In this document: piece after piece, positions 27,113-35,905 of the stretch
Layout of the letters: each line of letters begins with the position of its first letter
How positions within the stretch are numbered: the stretch's first letter is position 1
DNA from: Bacteroidales bacterium M7
Lineage (GTDB): Bacteria > Bacteroidota > Bacteroidia > Bacteroidales > Muribaculaceae
Assembly: GCA_001689515.1 (NCBI GenBank)
Contig: LUJR01000010.1
Coordinates: 5,411 to 69,410, forward strand
Direction: 5' to 3'
Length of the DNA: 64,000 nucleotides
Translations under genes and position numbers: made by a program
The notes under the pieces: model-generated
What the model was told of the DNA's origin: nothing
Database searches by the model: none
What the model saw: the letters and a program-made list of their open reading frames with translations, nothing else

Positions 27113-27185
27113 GATCTGTTATTTTTTTGATTATAGAGGTTTGTTGCATCTTTGTTACATCACTAATCTAACACGGCTCAGGGGA

Positions 27186-28625
27186 CTATTGTTTAGGCAA
27201 ATCCAGCTCGTTATCATCTTTTAATAGTACCTGGCTTAGCACTCTGCCTATCTCCTTCTTCAGACCAGCTCGCCCACAGGAAAAGTTGTTGACAAACACC
27301 ACCACCACATGCGTGGGATTTCCAGCTTCGTCAAGCATATAGCCGCCGTAGCACTGCACTCCGCGCATGCTTCCGGTCTTGGTGGCAAGGCGTCCGGCAA
27401 GCGCACTGTCACGCATGAAGTTGCGCATGGTGCCGTCACGTCCGGCTTTGGGGAAGAGCGACACATAGCCGCCTGCCATGTCGGTGTGGTACATCCATTT
27501 GTACACCTCAGCCATGAAGCGGGGGGTCATGCGGTCACGGCGCGACAGTCCGCTACCGTCCTCTATATTGAGCTTGCTTATGTCAAAGCCTTTTTCAAGC
27601 CAGAAATTCTTTTCTGTCTTGACAGCCTCCTTGCGCGGCTTGCCGGCGGCGAGTGACCGCAGCATGCCCTCAGCCATCATGTTGTCGCTGCGAAACATCA
27701 GACTGCGCAATATATCTTCAACCTCTGGAGAATGATGCACATATATCACCTCACCTTTCTCGATATCTTTTTCAGAGGGCTTTTTGCCATCACGGGGCTT
27801 GTCGGCAACCACGATTCCGGCTTTCTCTATCTCACGCATCACCTCGGCACGCATCGTAGACCCTGGTGCCGGATTGGCTACGGTGGCATGTATGCTGCGA
27901 CGCTTGGTATTGCCTGTGACCTCAAACACATTGCTGTTGGGATGACGGCTCAGACGAGGCGCGCCCTTGCCCCCCTTGTACTCCACCCTTATGCCCGGAG
28001 TGTGCGGACGCGTAGTGTTGGCAGGCACGGAAAGTATCATCCTGTTGTCACGGAAGTTAGATGCATAGAGCCCGGCTCCGTAGCACTCTATGATGTCTTC
28101 TCGCAGCCATCCGTCAGGGATGGTGCTGTCGACAAAATTGCTCTCGTCAATCACCACCGTGCCCTTGATTTCCTTGATACCGAGACGCTCAAGCGCGCTG
28201 ATGATGCTGTCGGCAAAACCGGCGTTCTCGGCAAAATGAGAGCTTTCGACCGTCGGGTCTCCGATAGTAGAAATGACAATATCGCCGTCAAGCACACCTT
28301 TCTTGATTTTGCCTGTGGCAGTCACAGGCGTAGAAAAGCGTCCGCGCGGCGAAAACATGGAATAGGCGGTGGCAGCCGTCAGACTCTTTGTCACGCTCGC
28401 CGGCACCATAGCCTCATCGGAGTTGACATCCATAAGCACCTCTCCGTTGCGGAGATCCTCTATATATATGCCTACCTTGGTCTTGGCAGCCCCGGCTATC
28501 TTGAGCGGATTCTCGGCGGCATATGCAGGCACGACTGCCAGAAGCAGACACACTGCTATAATCAGGCGTTCGGCAAAATTTCTACGGCGGATATTGTCAA
28601 CGGGACAGATGTGTTCAGTAGTCAC
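27186..28625 (-). CDS. dacB: D-alanyl-D-alanine carboxypeptidase/endopeptidase, PBP4 class
   Basis: 479 residues. A signal peptide (hydrophobic core about 20-36, ending AYA) sends it to the periplasm. The three penicillin-binding motifs are in order: SVTK (Ser77, Lys80), SDN near residue 313, and KTG near 418. The long insert between the first two motifs is typical of class C PBPs (PBP4/DacB). It trims or cleaves peptide cross-links in peptidoglycan. A promoter element lies at 28708-28715. The gene is divergent from the TetR gene at 28791. Confidence 0.93.
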   Translation of the reverse strand: MTTEHICPVDNIRRRNFAERLIIAVCLLLAVVPAYAAENPLKIAGAAKTKVGIYIEDLRNGEVLMDVNSDEAMVPASVTKSLTAATAYSMFSPRGRFSTPVTATGKIKKGVLDGDIVISTIGDPTVESSHFAENAGFADSIISALERLGIKEIKGTVVIDESNFVDSTIPDGWLREDIIECYGAGLYASNFRDNRMILSVPANTTRPHTPGIRVEYKGGKGAPRLSRHPNSNVFEVTGNTKRRSIHATVANPAPGSTMRAEVMREIEKAGIVVADKPRDGKKPSEKDIEKGEVIYVHHSPEVEDILRSLMFRSDNMMAEGMLRSLAAGKPRKEAVKTEKNFWLEKGFDISKLNIEDGSGLSRRDRMTPRFMAEVYKWMYHTDMAGGYVSLFPKAGRDGTMRNFMRDSALAGRLATKTGSMRGVQCYGGYMLDEAGNPTHVVVVFVNNFSCGRAGLKKEIGRVLSQVLLKDDNELDLPKQ

Positions 28626-28707
28626 AGATGATGAAATAATAATGGTTAATAAATGCGTATAGTTGCGACTATGATGTCACAGGAGAGCGTAAACGATAAC
28701 GAAATTA

Positions 28708-28715
28708 CAAATTTA
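28708..28715 (-). promoter_or_regulatory. -7 element for dacB
   Basis: TAAATTTG on the minus strand matches TAnnTTTG exactly and lies 83 bases before the dacB start. Confidence 0.5.
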
Positions 28716-28790
28716 TTGGTTACAAATTACTTTTATCTCGGAAAAAATCAGTAATTTAGCACAGTTTTAATTAGTTTGTGCAATTACAAG

Positions 28791-29384
28791 ATGGTTACAA
28801 AGACTCGCGACAAACTCATAGAGGTGGCACGGCAGCTCTTTGCCCACAAAGGCATCGAGAACACCACCATGAACGATATCGCATCGGCATCCGAGAAAGG
28901 TCGACGCACCATCTACACATACTTCAAAAACAAGCGTGACATCTATAACGCTGTCATAGAGCACGAAAGCGACCATCTCGTCAGCCGGCTCGAAGAGGTC
29001 GCGTCCTTAGACCTACCGCCGATGGAGCTGCTCGAACGCTATCTGAATGTGCGCTTTGACCTCATCATCAACTCGTTTCAGCGCCACGACACGGTGCGCT
29101 CGCTATTCGGACGTGACATCAAGCGCATCGCCCGTATGCGCAAGATGGCTCTCGCCAAGGAACAGCACATATTCCGCAACATCCTCGCAAGAGGAGTGGC
29201 AGAAGGGGCATTCAACCCCATACAGGCACACCGCCTCATAGCCGTAGAGCATATGACATTCCAAGGCGTGGACTTTTCCTTCATACGCGACAATTTCGCC
29301 GACATCGGCTTGAGCCGTGCCGACATGCGCCGTGATATCATCGACTTTATCTTGCAGGCTGTCAGAAACCCGCAGGAGTCATGA
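28791..29384 (+). CDS. TetR family transcriptional regulator
   Basis: 197 residues from ATG 28791; an in-frame TTG at 28776 is less likely. The N-terminal helix-turn-helix is typical of TetR (TRDKLIEVARQLFAHKGIEN, then GRRTIYTYFKNKRDIY). The C-terminal ligand domain (about 60-197) is not recognisable beyond helix content. A weak -7 element (TAATTTAG, 28752) precedes it. Directly downstream are a KASIII gene and fabG on the same strand (58-base and 38-base gaps), so it may control fatty acid synthesis genes, similar in logic to FabR-type regulators; that is inference from position only. Confidence 0.85.
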   Translation: MVTKTRDKLIEVARQLFAHKGIENTTMNDIASASEKGRRTIYTYFKNKRDIYNAVIEHESDHLVSRLEEVASLDLPPMELLERYLNVRFDLIINSFQRHDTVRSLFGRDIKRIARMRKMALAKEQHIFRNILARGVAEGAFNPIQAHRLIAVEHMTFQGVDFSFIRDNFADIGLSRADMRRDIIDFILQAVRNPQES

Positions 29385-29442
29385 CCCCTATCCTATGTAT
29401 CCACTTTATCTCTCACACCCAATTCAAGACTGAATCAATACT

Positions 29443-30387
29443 ATGTACATCAATTCTACAGGTGTCTACATCCCATCAGGCCGCGTCACCAACGACTACT
29501 TCCTCAATGTCAACGGACTCACCGACGAGTGGATTACCAAACGCACAGGCATACACTCGCGCTCCAAGGTGACCGAAGGTGAAAACCAGGAAACAATGGC
29601 TGTGGAAGCGGTGCGCGATGCCATCAAGCACCTTCCCTATGACATCAAGGAGGTCGACCTCATCGTGGCGGCAGCTTATTCAGCCATCGACTATGTAGGC
29701 ACTGTGGCACACATCATACAGCGCGAATTTGACATCACCAACGCCAAATGCGTGGCTTGTACCTCGGCATGCTCATCGCTCATCAACGGGCTTGAAATCA
29801 TCGAGGGATACTTTGCCATGGGCAAAGCATCAAAAGCCATCCTCATCAGCTCCGAGCAAAACTCATATTACTCCAACGAAAGCGACCCCAAGTGCGGCCA
29901 CCTCTGGGGCGACGGTGCTGTGGCTTTCTTCCTCTCAAAGGAGCAGATGGCTCCAGGCGAACCGCGCATCACCGAAATCTTCACATGCGGACTCGGACAC
30001 ATGGGCAAAGGTCCCGACGGAGTGCGTCTGCGTCCCCGCGAAGGCGGCATCACGATGCCCGACGGACGCGATGTGTTCATACACGCCTGTGACAACATGG
30101 TGCGCGGACTTGAAGAAGTCAGCGCTCCCTCCGGTATGACTCCGGCGCAGCTTGACTACATTATAACCCATCAGGCTAACATGCGCATCGTAGCCCAGAT
30201 AGCCCACCGCCTCGAGCTGGGGCTTGAGCACTTCCCTGGCAACATCGACACCCTCGGCAACACCGGCTCAGCCTCGGCAGGCATCGTGTTCGCCCAGGAG
30301 CGTGACCGCTTCAAGCCCGGTGACAAGGTGGCTCTGACCGTCTTCGGCGGCGGCTACTCAGCCGGAGCATGCCTGATAGAAATCTGA
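29443..30387 (+). CDS. beta-ketoacyl-ACP synthase III family protein
   Basis: 314 residues with a thiolase fold. The catalytic triad of KASIII is present: Cys110 in SACSSLINGL, His in THQANMRI near residue 244, and Asn in NTGSASAGI near 275. The C-terminal GGGYSAGACL is the usual glycine-rich end. The enzyme condenses an acyl-CoA with malonyl-ACP to start fatty acid chains. The segment around Cys (ACTSACSSL) and the Asn region vary from E. coli FabH, so it may prefer other acyl starters, for example branched ones. It sits between a TetR gene and fabG. I do not give the symbol fabH because many Bacteroidota carry several paralogues. Confidence 0.85.
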   Translation: MYINSTGVYIPSGRVTNDYFLNVNGLTDEWITKRTGIHSRSKVTEGENQETMAVEAVRDAIKHLPYDIKEVDLIVAAAYSAIDYVGTVAHIIQREFDITNAKCVACTSACSSLINGLEIIEGYFAMGKASKAILISSEQNSYYSNESDPKCGHLWGDGAVAFFLSKEQMAPGEPRITEIFTCGLGHMGKGPDGVRLRPREGGITMPDGRDVFIHACDNMVRGLEEVSAPSGMTPAQLDYIITHQANMRIVAQIAHRLELGLEHFPGNIDTLGNTGSASAGIVFAQERDRFKPGDKVALTVFGGGYSAGACLIEI

Positions 30388-30425
30388 AACATCTAACCAA
30401 TAAACTCATACATCAAATCATCACA

Positions 30426-31172
30426 ATGAAATTACTCGAAGGAAAGACAGCCCTTATCACAGGCGCAGCCCGTGGTATCGGCAAGGCTCTCGCCCTCAAA
30501 TTCGCTGCTGAGGGAGCCAACATCGCATTCACCGACCTCGTAATCGACGAAAACGGCAAGGAGACCGAAGCCGAGCTTCAGGCTCTCGGCGTGAAAGCCA
30601 AAGGCTATGCCTCTAACGCAGCCGACTTCAACCAGACCAAGGAAGTAGTCAGCGAAATCCACAAGGAATTCGGCAGAATCGACATCCTCGTCAACAACGC
30701 CGGCATCACCAAGGACGGACTCATGATGCGCATGACCGAACAGCAGTGGGATGCAGTAATCGCTGTCAACCTCAAGAGCGCGTTCAACTTCATCAACGCC
30801 GTGCTCCCCATCATGCTCCGCCAGAAAGCCGGCAGCATCATCAACATGGCATCAGTGGTAGGTGTACACGGCAATGCCGGACAGAGCAACTACGCCGCTT
30901 CAAAGGCTGGACTCATCGCCCTCGCCAAGAGCATCGCCCAGGAAGTAGGCTCACGCAACATCCGCGCCAACGCCATCGCCCCCGGCTTTATCGAGACAGC
31001 CATGACCGCAGCCCTGCCCCAGGAAGTGCGCGACGAATGGGCAAAGAAGATACCCCTGCGCCGCGGCGGCAAGGTAGAGGACATCGCCAACGTGGCCACC
31101 TTCCTCGCCTCCGACATGTCATCCTACGTCACAGGCCAGGTCATCCAAGTCGACGGCGGCATGAACATGTAA
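30426..31172 (+). CDS. fabG: 3-oxoacyl-ACP reductase
   Basis: 248 residues from ATG 30426 (MKLLEGKTALITG); the open frame extends to 30369 but overlaps the previous gene. It has the classical SDR layout: TGAARGIG (residues 12-19), NNAG near 92, catalytic Ser in MASVVG near 142, and YAASK near 155. The end (GQVIQVDGGMNM) is typical of FabG, the NADPH-dependent reductase of fatty acid elongation. It follows the KASIII gene by 38 bases and ends in a clear terminator at 31201. Confidence 0.92.
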   Translation: MKLLEGKTALITGAARGIGKALALKFAAEGANIAFTDLVIDENGKETEAELQALGVKAKGYASNAADFNQTKEVVSEIHKEFGRIDILVNNAGITKDGLMMRMTEQQWDAVIAVNLKSAFNFINAVLPIMLRQKAGSIINMASVVGVHGNAGQSNYAASKAGLIALAKSIAQEVGSRNIRANAIAPGFIETAMTAALPQEVRDEWAKKIPLRRGGKVEDIANVATFLASDMSSYVTGQVIQVDGGMNM

Positions 31173-31200
31173 CCCGCCTCGATATCTCACCCCACAAAAG

Positions 31201-31230
31201 CGCCCGGTGCCCACAAGCACCGGGCGTTCT
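31201..31230 (+). terminator. terminator after fabG
   Basis: A perfect 10-bp GC stem, 31201-31210 with 31217-31226, is followed by TTCT. It has an A-rich lead and only a short T tract. Confidence 0.7.
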
Positions 31231-31274
31231 CACATTAAAATATGGCAGTTATGAGGATTGATAGCAAAAAAGCG

Positions 31275-31282
31275 TATATTTG
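31275..31282 (+). promoter_or_regulatory. -7 element for the glycan island
   Basis: TATATTTG, an exact TAnnTTTG match, lies 57 bases before the ATG at 31340. The AT-rich glycan genes begin here. Confidence 0.5.
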
Positions 31283-31339
31283 CACAATCAATTACCTTCC
31301 AATCATTTAAACATACCCCAACACACAGGTGACATACAT

Positions 31340-32809
31340 ATGCATACCCAGGATAAATTTATAAAATATCTTTATATCGGCATTGTTACTATCATATATG
31401 CCATATGTCTGTATATGCTCGGGCGCAATCTGGCTTTTGATACGCTGACCTATGATGAAGCTGGCCAGTTCTTCATCAGCAAGGGACTTAATCATTATTC
31501 CGCGCCAAACTCACCAACTGGAAACATATTAGATGTCATAGTACAAAATCAGCATTATAATAGAGACCCCGGCGGTTTTTCAATACTACTGCATCTCTGG
31601 TCCATGATCTCCTGCAACATAATCTGGCTGAGACTCCTGCCATTCCTGTTTTTCATAGGAGCTATTATTTTCACAGGACTAACAGTCTTTGAAGTCACCC
31701 ACAGGAAACTTATGGCCTATACTTCTGGACTGCTACTTATGGCACTGTGGGGTGGGGAATTGCCGTATTGTCTACGTGCCTATTCCATGGAATTATGCGG
31801 CATGGCTTACGGGCTTTGGATTATATACCGACTTAGGCAACCTAAATCCATTAGTAAGACAGCTCTCTATTCCATTGCTTTAGCGATTTTCATAACTGCA
31901 AGATATACCATAATCATCTTTGGAGCTATATATGGCATAGCATGCATTATAAGCATATGGACATGTCAACGTGATATTTCTGTCAGAAAGCGAATTTTAA
32001 GAATCATTATATTCGGGCTCCCATTACTCATATCTGTGATTTACTCCTACGTATTCGCCATGCGTATACAGAATCCGAATACCGAGCCAATGGATTATGT
32101 CGTATACCTATACACCCATAATTGGCCATTCAAACTTATAATCGCGGGAATAATCTTTATAATAGCCACATATAAATGGCAGAAGACACCAATGAGGCTT
32201 CTGACTATTATATGCATTGTAATAAATACAGCATTTATAATACTCGGGTATTTTAAACTATTGCCGTGGGATCTGATTGGCATCAAGGGTAACTGCTTCG
32301 TGTGGCTATGGTATATTTCAGTGTTTAGTTGTGGAGTTGAGTTAGCAAGAAATATTCTGTCAAAACGCATTATGCTCAACTATGCATTCCTTGCTGCAAC
32401 TCTTTTCTTTATATGCTGGAGCAATTCCTCTACACGATTTCTTTACCCCATGACATTAAAAAGTGAAAATATCGCTGAGGCCCTTGACAACATCATAGTT
32501 CCTACGCAGCAAACAATCATGGTAAATTTAGACATGAGTCCCTCTGTCAGATATATTTTTGAATACGGATGTTTAAAATCAGATCATAGACTCAGCTATC
32601 CCACTGATTTCATATTCCTCTCAGGGCACAAACATTCTGAATGGAATAAAGAAAAAACCATTATGAGAGAAAAATACACGATTCTAGACCAATGTCCAAT
32701 AAACACCTATTTGATTACTATGGATTCTCCTACAAATAAGACATTCCCGCCCTCCTATAAACCTGTTGGTCATCATAATAAATATCCCATAATTTTCATT
32801 AAAAATTAA
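31340..32809 (+). CDS. GT-C type membrane glycosyltransferase (ArnT/PMT-like)
   Basis: 489 residues from ATG 31340; a TTG at 31280 overlaps the promoter element. It has about 10-12 hydrophobic segments from residue 10 to 375, then a soluble C-terminal part. After the first segment is TLTYDEAGQFF, matching the acidic DE pair in the first periplasmic loop of GT-C enzymes that take lipid-phosphate sugars as donors. I infer transfer of a sugar to a surface glycan. Its base composition is clearly more AT-rich than the flanking housekeeping genes, suggesting horizontal transfer. The GtrA-like gene starts 11 bases downstream. Confidence 0.65.
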   Translation: MHTQDKFIKYLYIGIVTIIYAICLYMLGRNLAFDTLTYDEAGQFFISKGLNHYSAPNSPTGNILDVIVQNQHYNRDPGGFSILLHLWSMISCNIIWLRLLPFLFFIGAIIFTGLTVFEVTHRKLMAYTSGLLLMALWGGELPYCLRAYSMELCGMAYGLWIIYRLRQPKSISKTALYSIALAIFITARYTIIIFGAIYGIACIISIWTCQRDISVRKRILRIIIFGLPLLISVIYSYVFAMRIQNPNTEPMDYVVYLYTHNWPFKLIIAGIIFIIATYKWQKTPMRLLTIICIVINTAFIILGYFKLLPWDLIGIKGNCFVWLWYISVFSCGVELARNILSKRIMLNYAFLAATLFFICWSNSSTRFLYPMTLKSENIAEALDNIIVPTQQTIMVNLDMSPSVRYIFEYGCLKSDHRLSYPTDFIFLSGHKHSEWNKEKTIMREKYTILDQCPINTYLITMDSPTNKTFPPSYKPVGHHNKYPIIFIKN

Positions 32810-32820
32810 AATATATCATT

Positions 32821-33255
32821 TTGAAATCATTAATACTCAAACACCAGCAATTGCTACGGTACGGCATCATCGGAGCCACATGCGCAGGCATTGATTTCGT
32901 GTGCTATTCCGCCTTGGTGCTTGTTGGCATAAATATGTTTATAGCCAATGTAATCGGAGTCAACACAGGCATACTGATGAGCTTCTATCTCAATCGCAAA
33001 TACAACTTCAAAGTAACCGACAAGACATTAAGACGCTTCCTTATATTCTATGCCGTCGGCTTGACCGGACTCGGAGCAAGTTCCCTCATCCTGTATGTGA
33101 CAGTGGATCTGTGGCATTTCAATGAATTTTACTCCAAACTGGTTTCAATAGTCGTAGTTGCTCTCTTACAGTTTTGTCTCAACAAATCAGTGACCTTCAG
33201 GGAAACAACAACAGACCCTGAAATCAATAACACACAAGGAATTCAAACCCAATAA
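32821..33255 (+). CDS. GtrA family membrane protein
   Basis: 144 residues with four hydrophobic segments and the GtrA start 'LLRYGIIGATCAGIDFVCY' followed by FYLNRKYNF near residue 60. GtrA-type proteins are thought to flip polyprenyl-phosphate-linked sugars to the periplasm. The start is TTG at 32821; no in-frame ATG gives the conserved N-terminus. The next gene is a DPM1/GtrB-like GT2 (10-base gap), and a GT-C enzyme precedes it, so the three genes form a Gtr-type set that charges a lipid carrier, flips it and transfers the sugar outside. Confidence 0.8.
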   Translation: MKSLILKHQQLLRYGIIGATCAGIDFVCYSALVLVGINMFIANVIGVNTGILMSFYLNRKYNFKVTDKTLRRFLIFYAVGLTGLGASSLILYVTVDLWHFNEFYSKLVSIVVVALLQFCLNKSVTFRETTTDPEINNTQGIQTQ

Positions 33256-33265
33256 CAAACAACAC

Positions 33266-34027
33266 ATGCAAACCTCTGACAATAAGCAATTTACCCCCCC
33301 CCACAAGGAATCGGTCATGATCGTCATGCCAGCCTATAATGAAGAGGCAAATATCTCCGATGTAGTCGGGCAATGGTATCCGATCGTGGAGAAACTCACC
33401 ACAGACGGCGTGGATGCCTCATTGGTCATCGCCGATGATGGTTCTAAAGATAATACTTGGAAAATGATGCAGCAACTTGCCCCTACGCGGCCATGTTTTA
33501 ATCCGTTGACCAAACCCAATTCAGGTCATGGAGCGACTATTCTGCATCTCTATCGCCACGCTATCGCTGAAAGCACCGACTATATCTTCCAGACAGACAG
33601 TGACGGTCAAACCAATCCCGACGAGTTCTGGCAATTTTGGACTGACCGCCACGAATACGATATGCAGGTCGGCCATCGATCCTCACGCCAGGACGGCTCA
33701 AATCGCATACTCGTCACAAAAGTCCTGAAGGCAATCGTCTGGCTAACATTCCACGTCAATGTGACAGACGCCAACACCCCTTTCCGCCTCATGAAAGTAC
33801 AAAGTATAAAGCCATTGTTAGATATAATACCTCAGGACTTCTTCCTCTCAAATGTCGCACTCTCGGCTCTCGCCGTCAAGAAAGGGCTCAAAACCAGATG
33901 GCTTCCCATCACATTCAAGCCACGACAGGGAGGAGTCAACTCCATCAATATGAAACGTATATTCAAAATAGGACGCAAAGCCATCAAAGACTTTATCGTC
34001 CTCAACCGTCTCGCCGCCAAACAATAA
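33266..34027 (+). CDS. DPM1/GtrB-like GT2 glycosyltransferase with poly-C leader
   Basis: 253 residues. The catalytic GT2 domain starts near residue 17 (VMIVMPAYNEEANI) with IADDGSKDNT, the DxD motif FQTDSDGQ near residue 112, and GHRSSRQDG. It resembles polyprenyl-phosphate sugar transferases, but lacks the C-terminal membrane helices of GtrB. The first 12 residues (MQTSDNKQFTPP) come before the domain and are encoded by a stretch ending in nine C (33294-33302). In this sequence the count keeps the frame open. A gain or loss of one C would stop translation early unless the ATG at 33317 rescues it. The next gene begins with almost the same leader. Confidence 0.75.
   Translation: MQTSDNKQFTPPHKESVMIVMPAYNEEANISDVVGQWYPIVEKLTTDGVDASLVIADDGSKDNTWKMMQQLAPTRPCFNPLTKPNSGHGATILHLYRHAIAESTDYIFQTDSDGQTNPDEFWQFWTDRHEYDMQVGHRSSRQDGSNRILVTKVLKAIVWLTFHVNVTDANTPFRLMKVQSIKPLLDIIPQDFFLSNVALSALAVKKGLKTRWLPITFKPRQGGVNSINMKRIFKIGRKAIKDFIVLNRLAAKQ
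33294..33302 (+). repeat. nine-base poly-C tract at the 5' end of the GT2 gene
   Basis: C9 lies 28 bases inside the reading frame, coding Thr-Pro-Pro-His. The frame is open at this length. Runs of this size are prone to slipped-strand mispairing. Confidence 0.85.
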
Positions 34028-34245
34028 CCCTTGGTTCATTCTATATACGCTTGTCAGCAAATAGGATGATCAAGCATTCGTAACCCAGTTCTTAATATCA
34101 CAGCTTTAAGAAATGAACTTAAATTAGCAGTGGTGCGATAAAGATCTAACCACTGTTATTAAAATATTAGTATTTAGTCAAAATAAAAACAATACACGCC
34201 GCAAAAGCCAGACCAATATGCAATCTACTGAAAATAAGCACATTA

Positions 34246-34254
34246 CCCCCCCCC
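34246..34254 (+). repeat. nine-base poly-C tract leaving the next gene out of frame
   Basis: C9 lies 28 bases after ATG 34218. At this length the frame from 34218 ends at TAA 34260-34262. With eight C (or eleven) it would run into the long membrane protein frame. Confidence 0.85.
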
Positions 34255-34287
34255 AGATTTAATCGCGTCTCCTATATTATAGGTTGT

Positions 34288-35868
34288 ATGCTATTTGTAA
34301 TAGCTGCCGCTGCTTTTACTTTTTGGCCGCTGATGGAGGTAAAATACTTTTCTGTGGTGCCTGACGAAGCATTCATGGCTTTAAACGTTAAGAATTACAG
34401 CTGTGCGCCATTGGCTCCACTGACATTTTATATCGGGCATATCGCGACCGACTTATTAGGAGATAAGCTCGTAACGCTCCGTCTGCTCAAATATTTCTGC
34501 TATCTCACCTCCATAGGGGTCTCATGCATATATTTCTACAAAGTGTCTCACCGTATCTATGCTGCAGTGGGATTGTTCGCGCTCTTAATGCTTTCATCCG
34601 CGACAGCCGCTATGGATATATACAATTGGGACACCGGCTCCTACCCTTTTATGGTAACCGCCTTGTTATCCGCTATGGTTTTCCTGAAATACAGAAATAT
34701 TCCGTCTGCATCTTTAATGGGATTGTTATGTGGTCTGATGATTGCCTCTAGAATAACAAATATCATTGCAGTTCCATTTATCGTCCTCATGATATGTTTA
34801 TGTGAAATCCATGTGAAGCAGAAAATCAGAATTTGCTCAGTCTTCTTGCTATCATTAAGCGCATCACTCTTAGCAACAGCATATCTCATATATGGTTCCA
34901 TGTCCACTCTTTCAAATGCCTGGTCTCCGTCAAATATCATAACAGGACACGGTGCAGACATAGATACTATAAAGCGGATGCTTGCAGATTTTAACATTTT
35001 GTCTCTGTACCTCACATTGGGATTTGTCGTGTCGATAATATGCCTGCTGTTCACCGTAACCACATTGCGATTGCGTAGACACAAGAAACTTTTTATTATA
35101 TTGATGATACTGATGCTGTTTCTCTACGCTCGCGCTCTTAGATTTGACCAGACAGCCCACTACGGCATCTGGCAGTTTCCTACATTACTGTTCCTTTTCA
35201 TTCCTCAGCTCTCTGCAATTCTCGGCATTAACAGAAGTGCCAGCGAGACAATCATTCCAGCCATAACTTTAAGACAATGGACTATACTCCTTTTTCTCCT
35301 GCTACCAGCCGTCGGAAGTGACCATTTTTATGAACGTTTCGCACCGCTGGTTTTCTTTCCTATAGTCATCGCCCATTACTACAATAAGTTTTCTCGGCAA
35401 TTAACCGTCTTTTGCACATTTATGGCTGTTGAAATTGTTTTTCTTTCATCACTGAAGCTTCCTGTAAGAATCCTCAGCATGACAAACGACATCGGCTGCC
35501 TCAGTCCACGCACAGAAGGCATATTGTACAAGGACACATCCGCTCTCGTCACACAAAAGGAAATCTATGACATATTAAAGAGCAGAGGATTCAATACCAC
35601 ATTTGTCGGCGCACGCAAATCGCAATGGACTTACATGTATGCGCCAGATCACGATTATTGTATTCCCCACTTCCATTATATCGATTTTGATGCTGAAAAA
35701 GACACATATCTCAGGAATCTCATCAATTATGATGCCTTGATTCTTAACCTTCCGATATATGATAGTCCTCAAATGATAGATTTCCTTAAATGGCTCACAG
35801 ACAAAGGATATAAAGATATATCATCACAGATTCAGCTACCACCTTCGGTATTGGTATATGCACGATAA
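34288..35868 (+). CDS. GT-C type membrane protein, probably phase-off
   Basis: The open frame from ATG 34288 gives 526 residues with about 10-12 membrane segments and an acidic first loop (VVPDEAFMAL near residue 26), as in GT-C glycosyltransferases. The natural start is probably ATG 34218: its leader (MQSTENKHITPP) resembles the leader of the upstream GT2 gene and ends in a run of nine C. With eight C the frame continues through RFNRVSYIIGCMLFV, completing the first membrane helix. As written, translation from 34218 stops at 34260, so the full protein is OFF; the internal ATG lies inside helix 1. The gene is AT-rich. Its acceptor and sugar are unknown. Confidence 0.7.
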   Translation: MLFVIAAAAFTFWPLMEVKYFSVVPDEAFMALNVKNYSCAPLAPLTFYIGHIATDLLGDKLVTLRLLKYFCYLTSIGVSCIYFYKVSHRIYAAVGLFALLMLSSATAAMDIYNWDTGSYPFMVTALLSAMVFLKYRNIPSASLMGLLCGLMIASRITNIIAVPFIVLMICLCEIHVKQKIRICSVFLLSLSASLLATAYLIYGSMSTLSNAWSPSNIITGHGADIDTIKRMLADFNILSLYLTLGFVVSIICLLFTVTTLRLRRHKKLFIILMILMLFLYARALRFDQTAHYGIWQFPTLLFLFIPQLSAILGINRSASETIIPAITLRQWTILLFLLLPAVGSDHFYERFAPLVFFPIVIAHYYNKFSRQLTVFCTFMAVEIVFLSSLKLPVRILSMTNDIGCLSPRTEGILYKDTSALVTQKEIYDILKSRGFNTTFVGARKSQWTYMYAPDHDYCIPHFHYIDFDAEKDTYLRNLINYDALILNLPIYDSPQMIDFLKWLTDKGYKDISSQIQLPPSVLVYAR

Positions 35869-35875
35869 TTTTTCG

Positions 35876-35883
35876 TATCTTTG
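35876..35883 (+). promoter_or_regulatory. -7 element for the DUF6056-type gene
   Basis: TATCTTTG matches TAnnTTTG and begins 7 bases after the upstream stop codon; ATTG at 35850-35853 is a possible -33 element. The transcript would start about 20 bases before ATG 35906. Confidence 0.55.
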
Positions 35884-35905
35884 CATGATAAAGCGATGTT
35901 AATCT

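Noticed and set aside
27732..28631. 299-codon plus-strand frame
   Set aside because: Antisense to dacB, whose catalytic motifs are complete. The frame is a composition effect.
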